Positions 1 to 10,506 of a stretch of DNA of 32,691 nt are shown here, piece after piece. Both the position numbers and the translations under genes were made by a program. The stretch lies in contig JAGFNK010000578.1 of the NCBI GenBank assembly GCA_025769875.1, positions 1 through 32,691 of the forward strand, written 5' to 3'. The notes under the pieces are model-generated. The model worked only from the letters and a program-made list of their open reading frames with translations, had not been told where the DNA came from and did no database searches. Source of the DNA: Russula earlei (taxonomy: Eukaryota; Basidiomycota; Agaricomycetes; Russulales; Russulaceae). Positions within the stretch are counted from its first letter, which is position 1; every line of letters starts with the position of its first letter.

Positions 1-1401
1 CAAATTGGAGTTCGAAAAGGTCTACTATCCTTACCTACTCATCAACAAAAAACGCTATGCTGGGCTGTACTGGACAAAACCAGAAACGTATGACAAGATG
101 GACTCGAAGGGCATCGAGGTGGGTTACTGCCTGGTTATGAATATCGAGATTGATGGAATGCTTTAGACAGTCCGCCGAGACAACTGCCGGCTTGTGTCGA
201 CGGTCATTGAGACCTGTCTTCATAAGATGTTAATCGATCGGGACGTAAAGGGCGCTGAACTGTGCGTTCGGTTTCGGTGAATTATCCCGGTTTAACCATA
301 CGTTCCAGTTACACCAAACAAATTATATCGGATCTCCTGCAAAACAAAGTAGACATGTCACAGTTGGTGATCACGAAAGCGCTAGCGAAATCCGGTATGC
401 ACAAACATCGTAGAATGAGAGCATTAAATAATTCGACCTCAAGATTACACGGGCAAACAAGCACACGTTGAGCTCGCCGGAAGGATGAAGCAACGAGATG
501 CAGGTACGTTCTAATCGAGGTTATGTCAAGCAAAGAGCTAACACTTCGTAAGGATCTGCTCCGGCTCTCGGAGATCGGGTGGCGTACGTGATAGTCAAGG
601 GGATCAAAGGTAATAGTTGGGATATTTGTTGTAACCACCGGGCTTATTTGGCCGTAGGGGCCGCTGCCTACGAGAAGTCCGAGGACCCGATCTTCGTCTT
701 GGAGAATAATATCCCCATCGATACAAAGTACTACTTGGAAAACCAACTCTCGAAGCCACTAATGCGCATATTTGAGCCTATTTTGGGTGAAAAAGCCAGC
801 TCTTTGCGTGCGCCGCGTTTGTAATCTTCTTGATGCATCAACTGTACTAAGTTTCCGTATATCAGTTTCAGGAGAACATACAAGGACCATTCAGATAGCA
901 ACGCCAACAATTGGTGGACTTATGAAATTTGCGGTGAAGAGAATCACATGTTTAGGTTGTAAGACGCCTCTCCGAGCCAACAACAGCATCACCAGTGCGT
1001 ACTGCCTGCGCCGCTCATACCGCACTAAGTCATTTTCGTCTCCTGGTAGATGGTGCGGTTTGTGACAATTGTCGTCCGAGGATCAACGAGTTGTATCATA
1101 AACAAGTATAGCCTTTTTTTGAGGATGATCACACACCAACTCATGCACCGCAGGTAACTACAACATCGGATACACAGGTAAAATTTGCAAGACTGTGGAC
1201 GCAATGTCAACGATGCCAAGGATCCCTTCATCAGGTGAGGCGAATCAAACCGGTCAAAGGACTGGATGATGACTGCTATTACTCAAGGATGTCCTGTGCA
1301 GTAGCAGAGACTGTCCAATTTTTTATATGCGGAAGAAAGCTCAGAAAGACGTCGAAGATACCGTAGCCATGCTGGAGCGGTTCGATAATGAAATCTGGTA
1401 A
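1..1401 (+). CDS. POL3: DNA polymerase delta catalytic subunit, C-terminal part (5'-truncated by window edge)
   Basis: This encodes the end of the catalytic subunit of replicative DNA polymerase delta, which synthesises the lagging strand in the nucleus. Ten exons join in frame: 2-118, 167-261, 309-394, 444-503, 553-609, 658-807, 866-994, 1050-1105, 1154-1234 and 1288-1401, giving 314 residues before TAA. The first exon reads [19 protein letters not shown], the palm/thumb region of B-family polymerases; [10 protein letters not shown] and [20 protein letters not shown] follow. Near the end are two cysteine pairs, CLGC and CDNC (zinc-binding CysA), then CQRC and CSSRDC (CysB, known to bind a 4Fe-4S cluster in this family). 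All nine introns are 47-58 nt and GT-AG. No frame break is seen, so the gene looks functional. The single long frames in this stretch are only exon fragments. It is convergent with the minus-strand gene at 1856-2794. Confidence 0.96.
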
Positions 1402-1855
1402 TTATATACCCTCGTTTAGGTTAGGTACATTATTCCACGTGCCCTGCATAGCCATAACATGGCACCTGTAATAATAGCACGCACATACAGCGCTCGGGTG
1501 CCCAACGCATCGCATCTTACATATAAGGTTGTTCTTCAATACAATAATGACGTGAGTGAGTGACATTACGCCCATCAAATACGTATCACGAGAGCCAACT
1601 GTCCAGGGTGACATTGCCCTGATCCATGGGACACTCGAGAGCGCCGTTGGAAGATCCGCCGACGTATCATTCAATATGTTGTATTCTAGTCTAGTCTACT
1701 GAATCAGATGTACGACAGTCACTCTATCTATAGTCGGTTTAAACATTAGGTACGGTGCTTAAGTATGATAGATCTTGAGAGAAGCAATCTAAACGAAGGT
1801 TAGAGAAGCACGACTTCAATTCAAGTGAAGAACTCTTGAAAGAAAATTTGACTCG
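1402..1855. other. Intergenic gap between convergent genes
   Basis: About 450 bp between the POL3 stop and the stop of the minus-strand gene. It must hold both 3' ends. I see no conserved reading frame, RNA gene or repeat in it. Confidence 0.6.
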
Positions 1856-2794
1856 TCACATGACGACGCGTTCCATCAGCTGAAGCATCGGCATCCAGCT
1901 CCCAGCCGAGACTTGGACGACGCCTATCAGCATCACCTCACTGACAGTGATACCGCCATCTCCCCCCACAGCCCATCCCGGGACTGCTGATTGGACGTAC
2001 TCGCAATCCTAAAAACGGTTCCACTCAATTTCCGACTTCACAGCCACCGTCGGGATAGAGACTAACCAATAAAAATTGGCGCACGCGGCTTCCAACATGC
2101 TTCACGAGCCTCTCGAGCGTGACGGGGTTCCTTGCGGGGGTCTGATCTCTCAGTTGGACCTGGTGTTCCGAAGGTTGATACCCCGGCCACTAAATAATAT
2201 ATAGATGGTAAGTGATGGATGGAATGGGACGCGTATAGGGGATGGAGTACGTACGGAGATGCGGATCTTTGTGGTAGTCCTGTCGCCTAGTGGCGCCGGC
2301 TGGTTCGCATCAAGCAGTGTCATATGTCCTCCCGCCGCGTTTACGACAGGTACGCCAAGAGCCCCATCCGCGTTGATGAAGAACACGGGAGTATGGAACT
2401 GCGCCTGTTCGACATAGCGGCGCCAATCGCCATGGCCCTGAGGAAACCAAATCTGCTGTGGTACGACGGAGCCACCGCGCCTAACCTTATAATCGAGGAG
2501 CCAAGCAGGTCCGTCCATCGTCACAAGCTGGGACGGACTAGGAAGGGAGGGTTGGATGTGGACAAAGTAAGCGCCTGGGTAACTGTGATGGCGGAATGCG
2601 ACCACCACTCTCGGATCCACTTTGAAGAGAATCATTTGATAGCTTTCTGCAGGTTGTGGGCCGAAGGTGTTGGAGATATAGCCATAAGTGAGATATTCAC
2701 GGTGGTCTTCCGATTGCGATTGCGATTGCCCGTACGAGTACGATGGCGATTGCCCGTGCCATTGCCCGTGCCATTGCGAGTGCGGGTCAGACAT
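1856..2794 (-). CDS. Uncharacterised basidiomycete family protein with WPGY-type domain (family member 1)
   Basis: Three exons, read on the minus strand: 2794-2255, 2189-2067 and 2008-1856, with introns of 65 and 58 nt at GT-AG borders, give 271 residues. The N-terminus is low-complexity, rich in His, Gln and Ser (SQWHGQWHGQ, YGQSQSQSE). The conserved part starts near residue 130: WRRYVEQAQFHTPVFFINAD, then GALGVPV, KIRIS, WPGYQP at the start of exon 2, VKHVGSRVRQFLL at its end, and in exon 3 a GGITVSEVMLIG then VSAGSWMPMLQL block. The same blocks, in the same order and with introns at the same places, occur in the gene at 29093-30453, so these are homologues. I recognise the family as recurring among mushroom-genome hypothetical proteins, but know of no established function. 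No membrane segment or signal peptide is evident. An overlapping plus-strand frame is its shadow. Confidence 0.85.
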
Positions 2795-4729
2795 TTTTGC
2801 AGGTGTTGTTGGATGGATGATCTTGGTGTAGAAAGACTCTCGCAGGGAAGATTTGCTAGTACCAGAGCTTTCATCTCACCAGCTTTTGTACGCAGGGTCA
2901 AGGACTCTCAGAACAAGGTGGGATTCCACCCGGGAACGCTGAATTGGAATCGTAGTGGCGAGGTTGAACATACAGCCGCATCCAAGGAGTCGGCACAGCA
3001 ACAGTGAGTACCGGTGACCGGCGATGAAATCCCAACAGACGCATTACAGTTGCAGTCATCGAGGGAGAGTAAGTGGACGAGGAAAGGTGACTCGATATAG
3101 CTCAGAGATCCAAAGCACTGGGATGCGGCGGAGCAGATATCAGAAGGCTCAGTAGAGTATAATTTTCATTAACAAAACAACAACTCCCATACCGTTGTAG
3201 GATTTGGATGAGCACGACTGCGCGACCGACCCCAGGGTCTCGTCCGAGACGCAGTCGTCGTCCGGCCAGGCGTTCCTCCCTACTTGAGCTCTTTCGCAGC
3301 CGACGCTATTGGCATTCAATAGCGTTTCAAGTCCAAGAGTCCGAAATTGGCCGGTGAACAAACAACTAGATTGCACAGCAGTGGGGATTGTTGCACAAAG
3401 ATCCAACAGACAGACAGCTGTCTGCTCAAAAATAATGAGCAATTGGGAAGATAAGCGCCTCGGGCTTCCGCCGGCGGTTGGATTAAACCGCCCTACGCCG
3501 CTACGGACCGTTATACTCAGTGGGATAGAGTATCAGCAGCCTTCGTCCGGACTTTCTTACCATGACTCCTCCGAGTCCGATCGTATGTGCCACTGAGGCG
3601 GACATACAGTCGGTTTCACCGCACGACGCGAGGTTAGACAGGGATCCTTGGTCGTGGTCCTGGGGCGAGGCGCCGCTGGCTGCGTTGTATTCCATAAACG
3701 AGGCTTGCGCAAGTTAGAGCCATCATTGAGGTCGTATTGGGGTATTTGGAACTAAGACTGATCTGTCTTGTCGGTGCACAGGTTTGGACGTTCGGCCGAC
3801 GATGGCGCAGAGTACGATGGCGCCTCTGATGGACGGGGGGCGAAGCGCCACAAATCCCACACTCCATATCCCTCCCAGGAAACCCATGACTGCCCTACAA
3901 CATAGAGAACAGGAGGCATCCCATCGCGTGAAATGAAACCCATTCCTAAGAAACACAATATAACGGAGGTTCAACTTTTTCCACTTAGGCCTGGTACTGC
4001 GGAGCTTTTCTCAGCAGATGAAAGATCTCCGAGTCGTTTCTTGTTGGTTACCTCCCGCTCGGCCCATCACCGGGGTCACCAGTTGAACAGCCTAGGATTA
4101 TGATGCGCGTTTCTTGTGCGGCATAGGGGGGAGATGTTCGGGCTTATTACCCCTACCGTTTGTGAGCCCTCTTCTCGGGATCTTTTTTTCCCTTGTTCTA
4201 CTCGTGATGGCCGAGCACAGGCAACGCAAAGAGTTGTACCTAGCTGGGTGGCTAATTTGATGAGAACCGAGCAGTGATAGACACTGTCATCACCGTCACT
4301 GTCGCTGAACGACAGACAGCGAGCTCGAGATTACCATGAACATTAAAAACCAGTCACGTGCCAGGTGTTATCCCCATCCCCACTGGCAGTTGACATCTTT
4401 TCACAAAAAGTGTCATGCTCCAGAAAAGGCAAGTGCCCCACCAACTTGGCTCCTCAAGGCAATTCCCATCAACTCTGCAATTGTTTTCAAATTACACACA
4501 ATTCTTAAGTTTCATAATGGTGTTTTCAGGAGTTATGTACAACAAAATAAATAAAATTTAAACTAATCTAAGGTCTCAACTGTGATGCTGAGAAGGCCAG
4601 CACTGCCACACTTGGGGTGGGCAGCATGAAGGCACCTGTGGGCAATGATGAGGGGAGGGCATACACCATGGCTGGGCTGAGGGAGGGAGTGGTTGCAGGG
4701 GGTGCACATGCCTGAGAACACACAGCTTG
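2795..4729. other. Long mostly non-coding stretch
   Basis: Upstream of the minus gene ending at 2794. Apart from the weak candidate at 3562-3950, I find no spliced reading frame with recognisable content. The part from about 4330 is AT-richer, with an AATAAATAAA stretch near 4546, and leads into the truncated LTR. It may hold older repeat remnants. A minus frame running through 4560-4920 is Pro/Ser-rich and continues into the LTR, so it is not taken as a gene. Confidence 0.5.
3562..3950 (+). CDS. Possible two-exon short gene, unrecognised
   Basis: An ATG at 3562 opens a frame starting MTPPSPIVCATEADIQSVSP and running to about 3715. A GTTAGA donor near 3715 and a CACAG acceptor near 3780, with a CTAAG-like branch site between, would join it to a frame ending in EASHRVK. 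Another downstream frame reads RGAKRHKSHTPYPSQE, and the opposite strand in register reads as Ser/Ala/Pro-rich. The correct frame and strand cannot be fixed by eye. No domain is recognised. It may be a decayed gene. Confidence 0.2.
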
Positions 4730-5325
4730 TGTCAGAACTCCCTGTTGAACAATCCAGTTCAAGAGTGAGTAAGGAGCTCAGAGATGAGTCAACTGAGTTC
4801 AAGAACAAAGTTGGCAAAGAGCATGGTCCAAACAAGTAGCAAGTACCAGAGAGGGACTGGTATGGGCTGTGAGAGATGGTCACAGGAAAGGGCCAGGTTG
4901 TACTAGATAGGGTGGTCACAAAGGAGTACCCTCAGTAATAGAGTGCCACAAATCAAATGGACAGTCTGAGGACTGTCCACTACTTTATTGAGTGCTTATA
5001 TACTACAAGGGAACTGCTAAATAGGGAACAAGTCATAACCTTGTTATCAAGCACAATGAGAGATGAGTAAGGCATTGGGGAACACTTAGTGAGCATGCTC
5101 AGTCATGCTTCATAAGCTGCTGAATAAGAAGTCCCCAGGTGATGAGTAAGGGTCTCTAGTGTCCACATGTTCACTGTCTAGTGCACATGCAAAGCATCTG
5201 ATTCATTTACTGTTAGTTAGTTTAGGGCTGGTCTTTTGGGGACTTGGGTATTTGATGGCAAAGAGGTGTTTCCTATAAGGCCCTTTATAAGGTTCTATTA
5301 GGGTCCTTAGAGTTGACCCTAATAT
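4730..5325 (-). mobile_element. Truncated solo LTR, family LTR1, copy A
   Basis: It begins TGTCAGAACTCCCTGTTGAAC and matches copies B (13868-14831) and C (17969-18933) along about 600 bp, including the 12-bp palindrome TGAGCATGCTCA at 5090-5101. Similarity stops after the GAGTTGACCCTAAT segment, so about 350 bp of the far end is missing and no target duplication can be tested. Strand is inferred from a TATATAAG plus AATAAA arrangement seen clearly in copy B. Confidence 0.75.
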
Positions 5326-5380
5326 CAGTATTACTGTTGTTTTCACATGACCTTGCACTTGCCATTTTTGGATGTCATTT

Positions 5381-5654
5381 CAAGTGCAAAATTAAAACTG
5401 CTATATCTCAACAGTTTCTTAACAAATTGCCTTGAAACTTTGACAGTGGAACCTTATATACTGTATCTAAGTGCAGCTAAAATATGGGAGCCTAATATCC
5501 AGTTCTTGACATGTTGATTTTCAGTGAGTGCAAAACTTTGAACTGCCATATCTCAACTGTTTCTGGATTGATTGACTTGAAACTTCAACAGTGGGATCTC
5601 ATGTACTGTATCTAGGTGCAGTCCAAGAGTTGGGGTCTAATTCTCAGTTCTTGA
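5381..5654. repeat. Two-copy imperfect direct tandem duplication, about 130 bp per unit
   Basis: Units at 5381-5510 and 5525-5654. Both run GTGCAAAA..., CTGC(T/C)ATATCTCAAC, TTGAAACTT, ACAGTGG, TACTGTATCTA(A/G)GTGCAG and end CAGTTCTTGA. The divergence between copies shows the duplication is not recent. No coding content. Confidence 0.7.
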
Positions 5655-5669
5655 AGTTTAGCACCCCTT

Positions 5670-5820
5670 GCTCAACCCCTCCCCTGACAAGTCAGGTGAC
5701 CACTAAATGCTATTCACCCAGGTTGTGATGCAACCATATGCAAACAACGCCAAAGTTCTTTAATGCCCTTTGCAAGTGAACGCTACAACAAGTGAACGCT
5801 GCATGTGACGCATCACATGG
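5670..5820 (+). repeat. Left inverted-repeat segment with palindromic motifs
   Basis: Contains GCTCAACCCCTC followed by CTGACAAGTCAGGTGA at 5670-5698, and TGTGACGCATCACATGG near 5804-5820. Both motifs recur in inverted orientation at 9195-9285. Each is itself close to palindromic. It may be one end of an inverted-repeat element, or a pair of shared promoter motifs. Confidence 0.5.
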
Positions 5821-8734
5821 AAAATAAATTCAACAAATGAAGGCAATTTTATTGCGTTGGAGTTCAGTTTGGGTGTTGGACAGCAGGAACCCAGTTTTTT
5901 AGTACATAGAATACAATATACAAGCTGTATTATGCATAACATGGAACATAGAAGCAAATTGTCATGTAGATTGTAGTGCGCCAGGTCGGGGCACGCAGAG
6001 TTCTTGAGGTTTGATCCGAGGGCGGGTACGGACAGAAGGGAGCAGGGGAGAGCAAGGTCGTGCCCCGGGACTCAACGCGCGCGCGTGTGTGTGTTCTTGA
6101 AGGAGGAGGAATATCTTGAGGGAGTCGAGGTGTCCTTAGCCACACGAGAGGGTCAATGCGAATACTAGAAAACTGATCCCATACACTGAGCTGCTCAGCT
6201 AAGCTTGACTACTGAACAAGATAGTAGCTACTGATACTTAGATACAACAATGCTACTCCTCTGACTGCAAGTCGAGAGCGCGAGGCGGCGCGGCGATGAC
6301 GAAGGGGCGAGACGCTATGGGCAGCGAGTCCCCGGATCGAGTGGCGATGACGTCTGCGCGTGCGTCATCCGCGTGCGTACGTATGCGCGTGGCGGGGGCG
6401 AGGACAAGGCGAGTGACGTCGACGGCGATCGTCTTGAGCCGTTGTCGCAGTTCCCGGGCGCAGAGTGGGGAACGCGAGGGGATGACGTCGAAGGGAGAGT
6501 GTGGGAGGGAAGGAGGAGAGTGAAGGAGGACGCGTGGGCGAGGGACGCGCGAAAGGTGGGGGCGAGTGCAAGTCATGTGAGTTTCCCGGTCAGCGGGCTC
6601 ACATACCTTATATAGATATCAAATATCATCATCTGGAGGAAGGAGGAAAGGGGAGGCGAGATAGGATGAGAACCCGTGAAAAATGTAGATGGAAAACGCA
6701 CCTGGTCAACATGCGAGAATGAGTGCATGCGGGAAAACTCGTGGTGCTTGTGCCATTCCATGGTCGCGGTCGTGGTCATGGCCATCGCGTTGAGGTTGCT
6801 GCTGTGACAGTGACATCGTCGTCGCCACCGCTGCTTGAGAGGAAAACGAAAGTAAAAAAAAAAGAGAAGATGGAGGGGGAAAACGAAAATGAAACACATG
6901 TCGCGCGCGGCAGAAATTGGGGCAGGAGGGGAGGGGGCAGCATCATCGCCGTGTCCAGGCCATGTCACTGTGAAGAGAGGCTTGTGAAATGGGACAATGG
7001 GCTGTTGCACTGGAGGGAAGGAGTGGGGAAAGAGAATGAGAGAGAACGCGCAAAAATGAAAACAAAACTCACGCCGATCAAGCGCAAGAATCCCTGATTA
7101 CAGGAACATTCGAGGGACTTGAAACCCAGTGGGCACGCAGGAGACGACGTTTGCGTGCATTCGTTCAGTCAGATCCGCTCGGGCACATACAAAGAAGGGA
7201 ACAAGAGGGCCACTCCCTGTATTCGAGATATGGTTTTATATACAAGAGAGGAGCCAAGGGACAGGAAAGGCCTGAAAGACAGGCATGCGTATGAAAGGAA
7301 ATCCAAGTAAGTGGAAGGGGTCAGACCGGACAACACGAGGCGTCGTCTCCGGTGGTTGCGCTGGCACGTGGCGCTCGGTGGTGGCGAGCTCTTGAGAACG
7401 TGGTCGAGGGACGGGAGGGAGGTGACACGAGGGCAACCTGGAGGTGACAGGACGCACAATGGGGGCGATGATGTACCCTTGTAAGAGCGAGTTCCGTGGC
7501 CAGCCACAATCCGCTATACATCTCCCACCCAGGGGCATGAAATTTTGACTGTCCCCAGTCAAACTGTCGAGAGTGGAGTTTTCAGCCATTTGCCCGTGCG
7601 GTGTTGTCGTAGCTGCAGCTGTCCCGAGGTCCTCCGTCGTGCAAGAAGAAAGTGAGCTTGCGACTGACAGACTGAGCAGGCTTGAACTGCTGGCTCCAAA
7701 AAGGGGGATGATGGAGCGTTCGAGTTCATCGCATGCTGGTGCGTGTGGCAAGAAGGCGGGACTGGGTGGCATGAGTGTTGACCAGCCAGTAGTGGAGAGA
7801 GGCAAGGCGTGCACATGTGCGTGCTCCATTCTGTCGTCGTGCCTCACGGTGGTGCAACACATAGCTGCTGCTTCTGCTTCTGCAGTCGCCGGCGCACCAT
7901 TGGCTTTGTCGCATTGAGTGGTGACCCCTGCGGAAGGCATCATAGCATTGTTCACGGAGGTGAAGGGTGTGGTCGGCTTGTGCGTTGCTAGTGCCAGCGC
8001 CTTGCGATAGCCATGAAGGGGCTTTCTCCACTGCAGGTGGTGATGGCATGTGTGAGCGCGCGAGTGGAAGGGGAGATGATGTGAAACGCCGCGTGGCGTG
8101 CTGCTGGCATCAGCGGCGTCTCCTTGGTTGGCGGTGTGGTGGCAGCGTCTGCTCCTCTGTGGCGGCGCCTGGCTTGGCTCGGGTCTGGACCTTCTTGATC
8201 TCCTTGGACAGCAACGGTGCTGCGATGCTGGTATCGCGCGAGACTAGAACCATGGTGGCGGCTGATGCTGAGACGGTGGCTGAGGGTGAGACCAAGACGG
8301 AGACATGGAACGGAGCTGGGGTGACAGCGGTGAGTGAGGCTGAACCTGGGTGACTGGATATGGAGTAGAGGAGGTGGAAGATGGAGCAGGTACGACAATT
8401 GAGGCAGGCGCTAATGACGTGGGGGCGACTATGGCATGAGGGCTGAGAGGGCGACAGTGAGCAACAAGGAGGAGGCGGCAGTCGGCAAGAGTGTGAGTGG
8501 AGAGGGTGAAGCTATGGTAGTGGGGGGCGAAGCTGGGACGGTGAGAGGGCCAGAAACTGAGATGGCAGGGTGGCGGGGCGAAGCTGGAACTGAGGCAGCT
8601 TGAGGTGAGACAACAGCTAGCGGGAATGAGAGTCCGGTAGTGACATCGGAACAGTGGGCAAAGAAACATGAGGCAAAGGGACGGCGCGACGAGCGAGCGA
8701 TGAAAGCATGCGTGGAAATCGTTTTCTTGTGGCG
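5821..8734 (-). pseudogene. Frame-broken Pro/Ala/Ser-rich coding remnants
   Basis: GC-rich sequence whose minus strand shows coding-like stretches that change frame several times. These include SFPLAVVSPQAASVPASP around 8600, SLAPASIVVPAPSSTSS around 8420, TMVLVSRDTSIAAPLLSKE around 8230, a long Ala/Thr/Ser frame at 7236-7955, and LCARELRQRLKTIAVDVTRL around 6440. Amino-acid usage is similar across the pieces, as expected for one disordered protein or protein group that has decayed, or for a gene with introns I cannot resolve. No catalytic domain is recognised. The stretch 5821-6240 shows nothing I can name. Confidence 0.3.
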
Positions 8735-9201
8735 TCAAATGTTGGTTAGGATCCGGCGGGGAAAGGGCTGTGCTGTCGTCTGTGCATCGCCCAACTCGAC
8801 CGCGGCTGTGTATGTGTGCGGCGGATGGGGAGGGGCCACCTCCCCGAGCGGTTGACCATCAGGAGGTTTGCCCCTGCCCACAGCGGCTTGTGCTTGTTGA
8901 GCATAGTGCAATCGACGCTGCAGAGGTCAGGGGGGGGAAGGCGAGGATTTGACGGGTCGTGCGCACACATATAGCGTGGCGGAGGACGTACCTGGTGATC
9001 CCACTGGTCCCAAGCCTGCGCGATGATCGGCTCGAGCGAGGCGAGCTCCTCATTTGTCATGGACAGGGTGTGAAGGATGTGCTGCTTGAGCAGCCGTGCG
9101 CACAAAAATGAGAGCAGCAACGTCGACGTGAACGTCTGTCCGCCATTATGGCCCGGCGGGAATGGCTGAGACACGATCAACAAGTACGGATAACAAATCA
9201 T
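8735..9201 (-). CDS. Two-exon hypothetical protein, 130 residues
   Basis: Exon 1 at 9201-8992 (minus) starts with ATG and reads MICYPYLLIVSQPFPPGHNG, then SMTNEELASLEPIIAQAWDQ. A GTACGT donor and CTCTGCAG acceptor border an intron at 8918-8991 (74 nt). Exon 2 (8917-8735) continues in phase with RRLHYAQQAQAAVGRGKPPD and a Pro-rich tail to TGA. The clean splice, the basic amphipathic helix after the junction and the sudden loss of frame if the intron is ignored support a real gene. The helical part followed by a Pro/Ala-rich tail resembles the remnants downstream, so this may be the 5' part of a longer broken gene. Function unknown. Its ATG lies inside the TGTGACGCATCACATG repeat. An in-frame ATG further down (MTNEELASL) is an alternative start. 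Confidence 0.6.
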
Positions 9202-9285
9202 GTGATGCGTCACAATGTGTCGACACCTTTTTCTTGAATATCACGTGGCCGTGTATCATCACCTGACTTGTCAGAGGGGTTGAGC
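9195..9285 (-). repeat. Right inverted-repeat segment with palindromic motifs
   Basis: Read on the minus strand it gives GCTCAACCCCTC then TGACAAGTCAGGTGA (9259-9285), and then TGTGACGCATCACATG (about 9198-9213). These are the same motifs in the same order as at 5670-5820, with a shorter spacer. No convincing direct duplication flanks the pair. Confidence 0.5.
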
Positions 9286-9510
9286 TAGCGGGCTGCAGGA
9301 CTATTAGTCGCATCAACACTAATTGATCATGATGGTGATGATTTATTGCTCCAGCTCCACCAATCCTGATAGATCAGGAATTTACAAAGAAGGGAGGGAC
9401 CTCGCTGAAGTATAAAGCCAATGCCTACAGCAATGATTCTCTCCAGCTGTGCTCACATTCACACCATACGAGCAGGTACTGGTTACCGCGAATCTCACGC
9501 ACAAGCAACA

Positions 9511-9916
9511 ATGAGAACCTGCACTGTTTTCGCATTATTCTGGCTCGCCGTTAGAATCGCTCCATCATTTGCAGTTTCTGAAGGGTACGCCCACCTCTTT
9601 AGATCCTCCTTCCCCCGGGTTCTCGAAGTTGACTTTACATTTCAGAGAAGCTGAGACGTCCCGAAATCCTGTAGGCTCTTCCAAAACGTTGGGGTCGGGT
9701 TCAAGAGAGAAAGGCTCGACGAATCTCGACGGGGGGCTTTTAAAGTCGATATCTAGAATGAGAGAGCAATCGCATGGTGTACCTGTATCGCCGGAGGAAC
9801 ACAAGAACATCCTGGACATGTTTCACAAGATAATGTATCTTACCAGACCATCCTCTCCATCAGCTGACCCAACTCTCCCCCACCCCCACATTGACATTTC
9901 CAAAAAAAGAAAGTAG
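9511..9916 (+). CDS. Small secreted protein, 114 residues, two exons
   Basis: The ATG at 9511 opens a typical signal peptide: MRTCTVFALFWLAVRIAPS, then FAVSEG, with cleavage likely after FA at about residue 21. Exon 1 (9511-9584) ends in phase 2 at a GTACGC donor. The intron 9585-9645 (61 nt) ends TTTCAG, and exon 2 (9646-9916) continues GEAETSRNPVGSSK to a lysine-rich end, ISKKRK, and TAG. The mature part is hydrophilic, with one likely helix (EEHKNILDMFHKIMYL). No cysteine pattern or family is recognised. A TATAAA-like site lies near 9410, about 100 bp upstream. The gene sits between the inverted-repeat block and the transposon nest, a setting common for fungal effector-like genes, but an effector role is only inference. 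Confidence 0.7.
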
Positions 9917-10506
9917 AATAAATATTGTCCAAATATCATTATAAATCAAGGTCATGTGACATGTAGACAAGATTTTGAGACATTTCCATATATAGTGGCT
10001 TACAAAGAGGTGGTCATGTGATAAATGTGGGCTGATAGAGGACCTATTTGGTACACAAAATTTCATCTCTAGTGTTTAAAAGTCCAGTCCATTGGACCAA
10101 AAATGGACCACAGACCCAACCAGACCAGACCGATGGCAACCAGACTTTTGGTTGCAGTTGCCCTAAGTTATTCATGCATGGTTCATGGTTCATCGACATT
10201 TTAATTAGTAGACTGTGCTTAGACTGACCACAACTGGTTGTGGAGCAGACTTTAGTTCCAGCAAGCCAAGCATGCAAGTGATGAATGCTAACTGTAGCTG
10301 TGTCATGTTTCATTCATGTGTGCTCTCTCATCCTCTCCTCCCCTCTCCTTCCCACTAAACCTCTCTCCATGGCCAACATGACTACCTGTTTTATTTTTAC
10401 ACCACCACTCAGTATGCAAGTTGTCTCCCATTTGCTTACCCACCATCATGCACTCAGGCCCCTATGCCTCTATCCAACCCTCAACTATACAGATGCCATC
10501 AAGTGC
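9917..10506. other. Gap between secreted-protein gene and transposon nest
   Basis: AT-rich. Around 10083-10175 there are short repeated and hairpin-like motifs (CCAGTCCATTGGACC, CAACCAGACTTTTGGTTG), which may belong to a small inverted-repeat element, but no full terminal repeats or duplication could be paired. The left end of the older Harbinger element should lie in or near here and was not found. Confidence 0.4.

Noticed and set aside
2324..3007. Long plus-strand open frame of 227 codons
   Set aside because: It overlaps, antisense, the well-supported three-exon minus gene and has the composition of a shadow frame.
4563..4919. Minus-strand open frame of 118 codons
   Set aside because: It runs into LTR1 copy A, and the matching part of copy C gives a similar frame (17940-18191), so it is LTR sequence.
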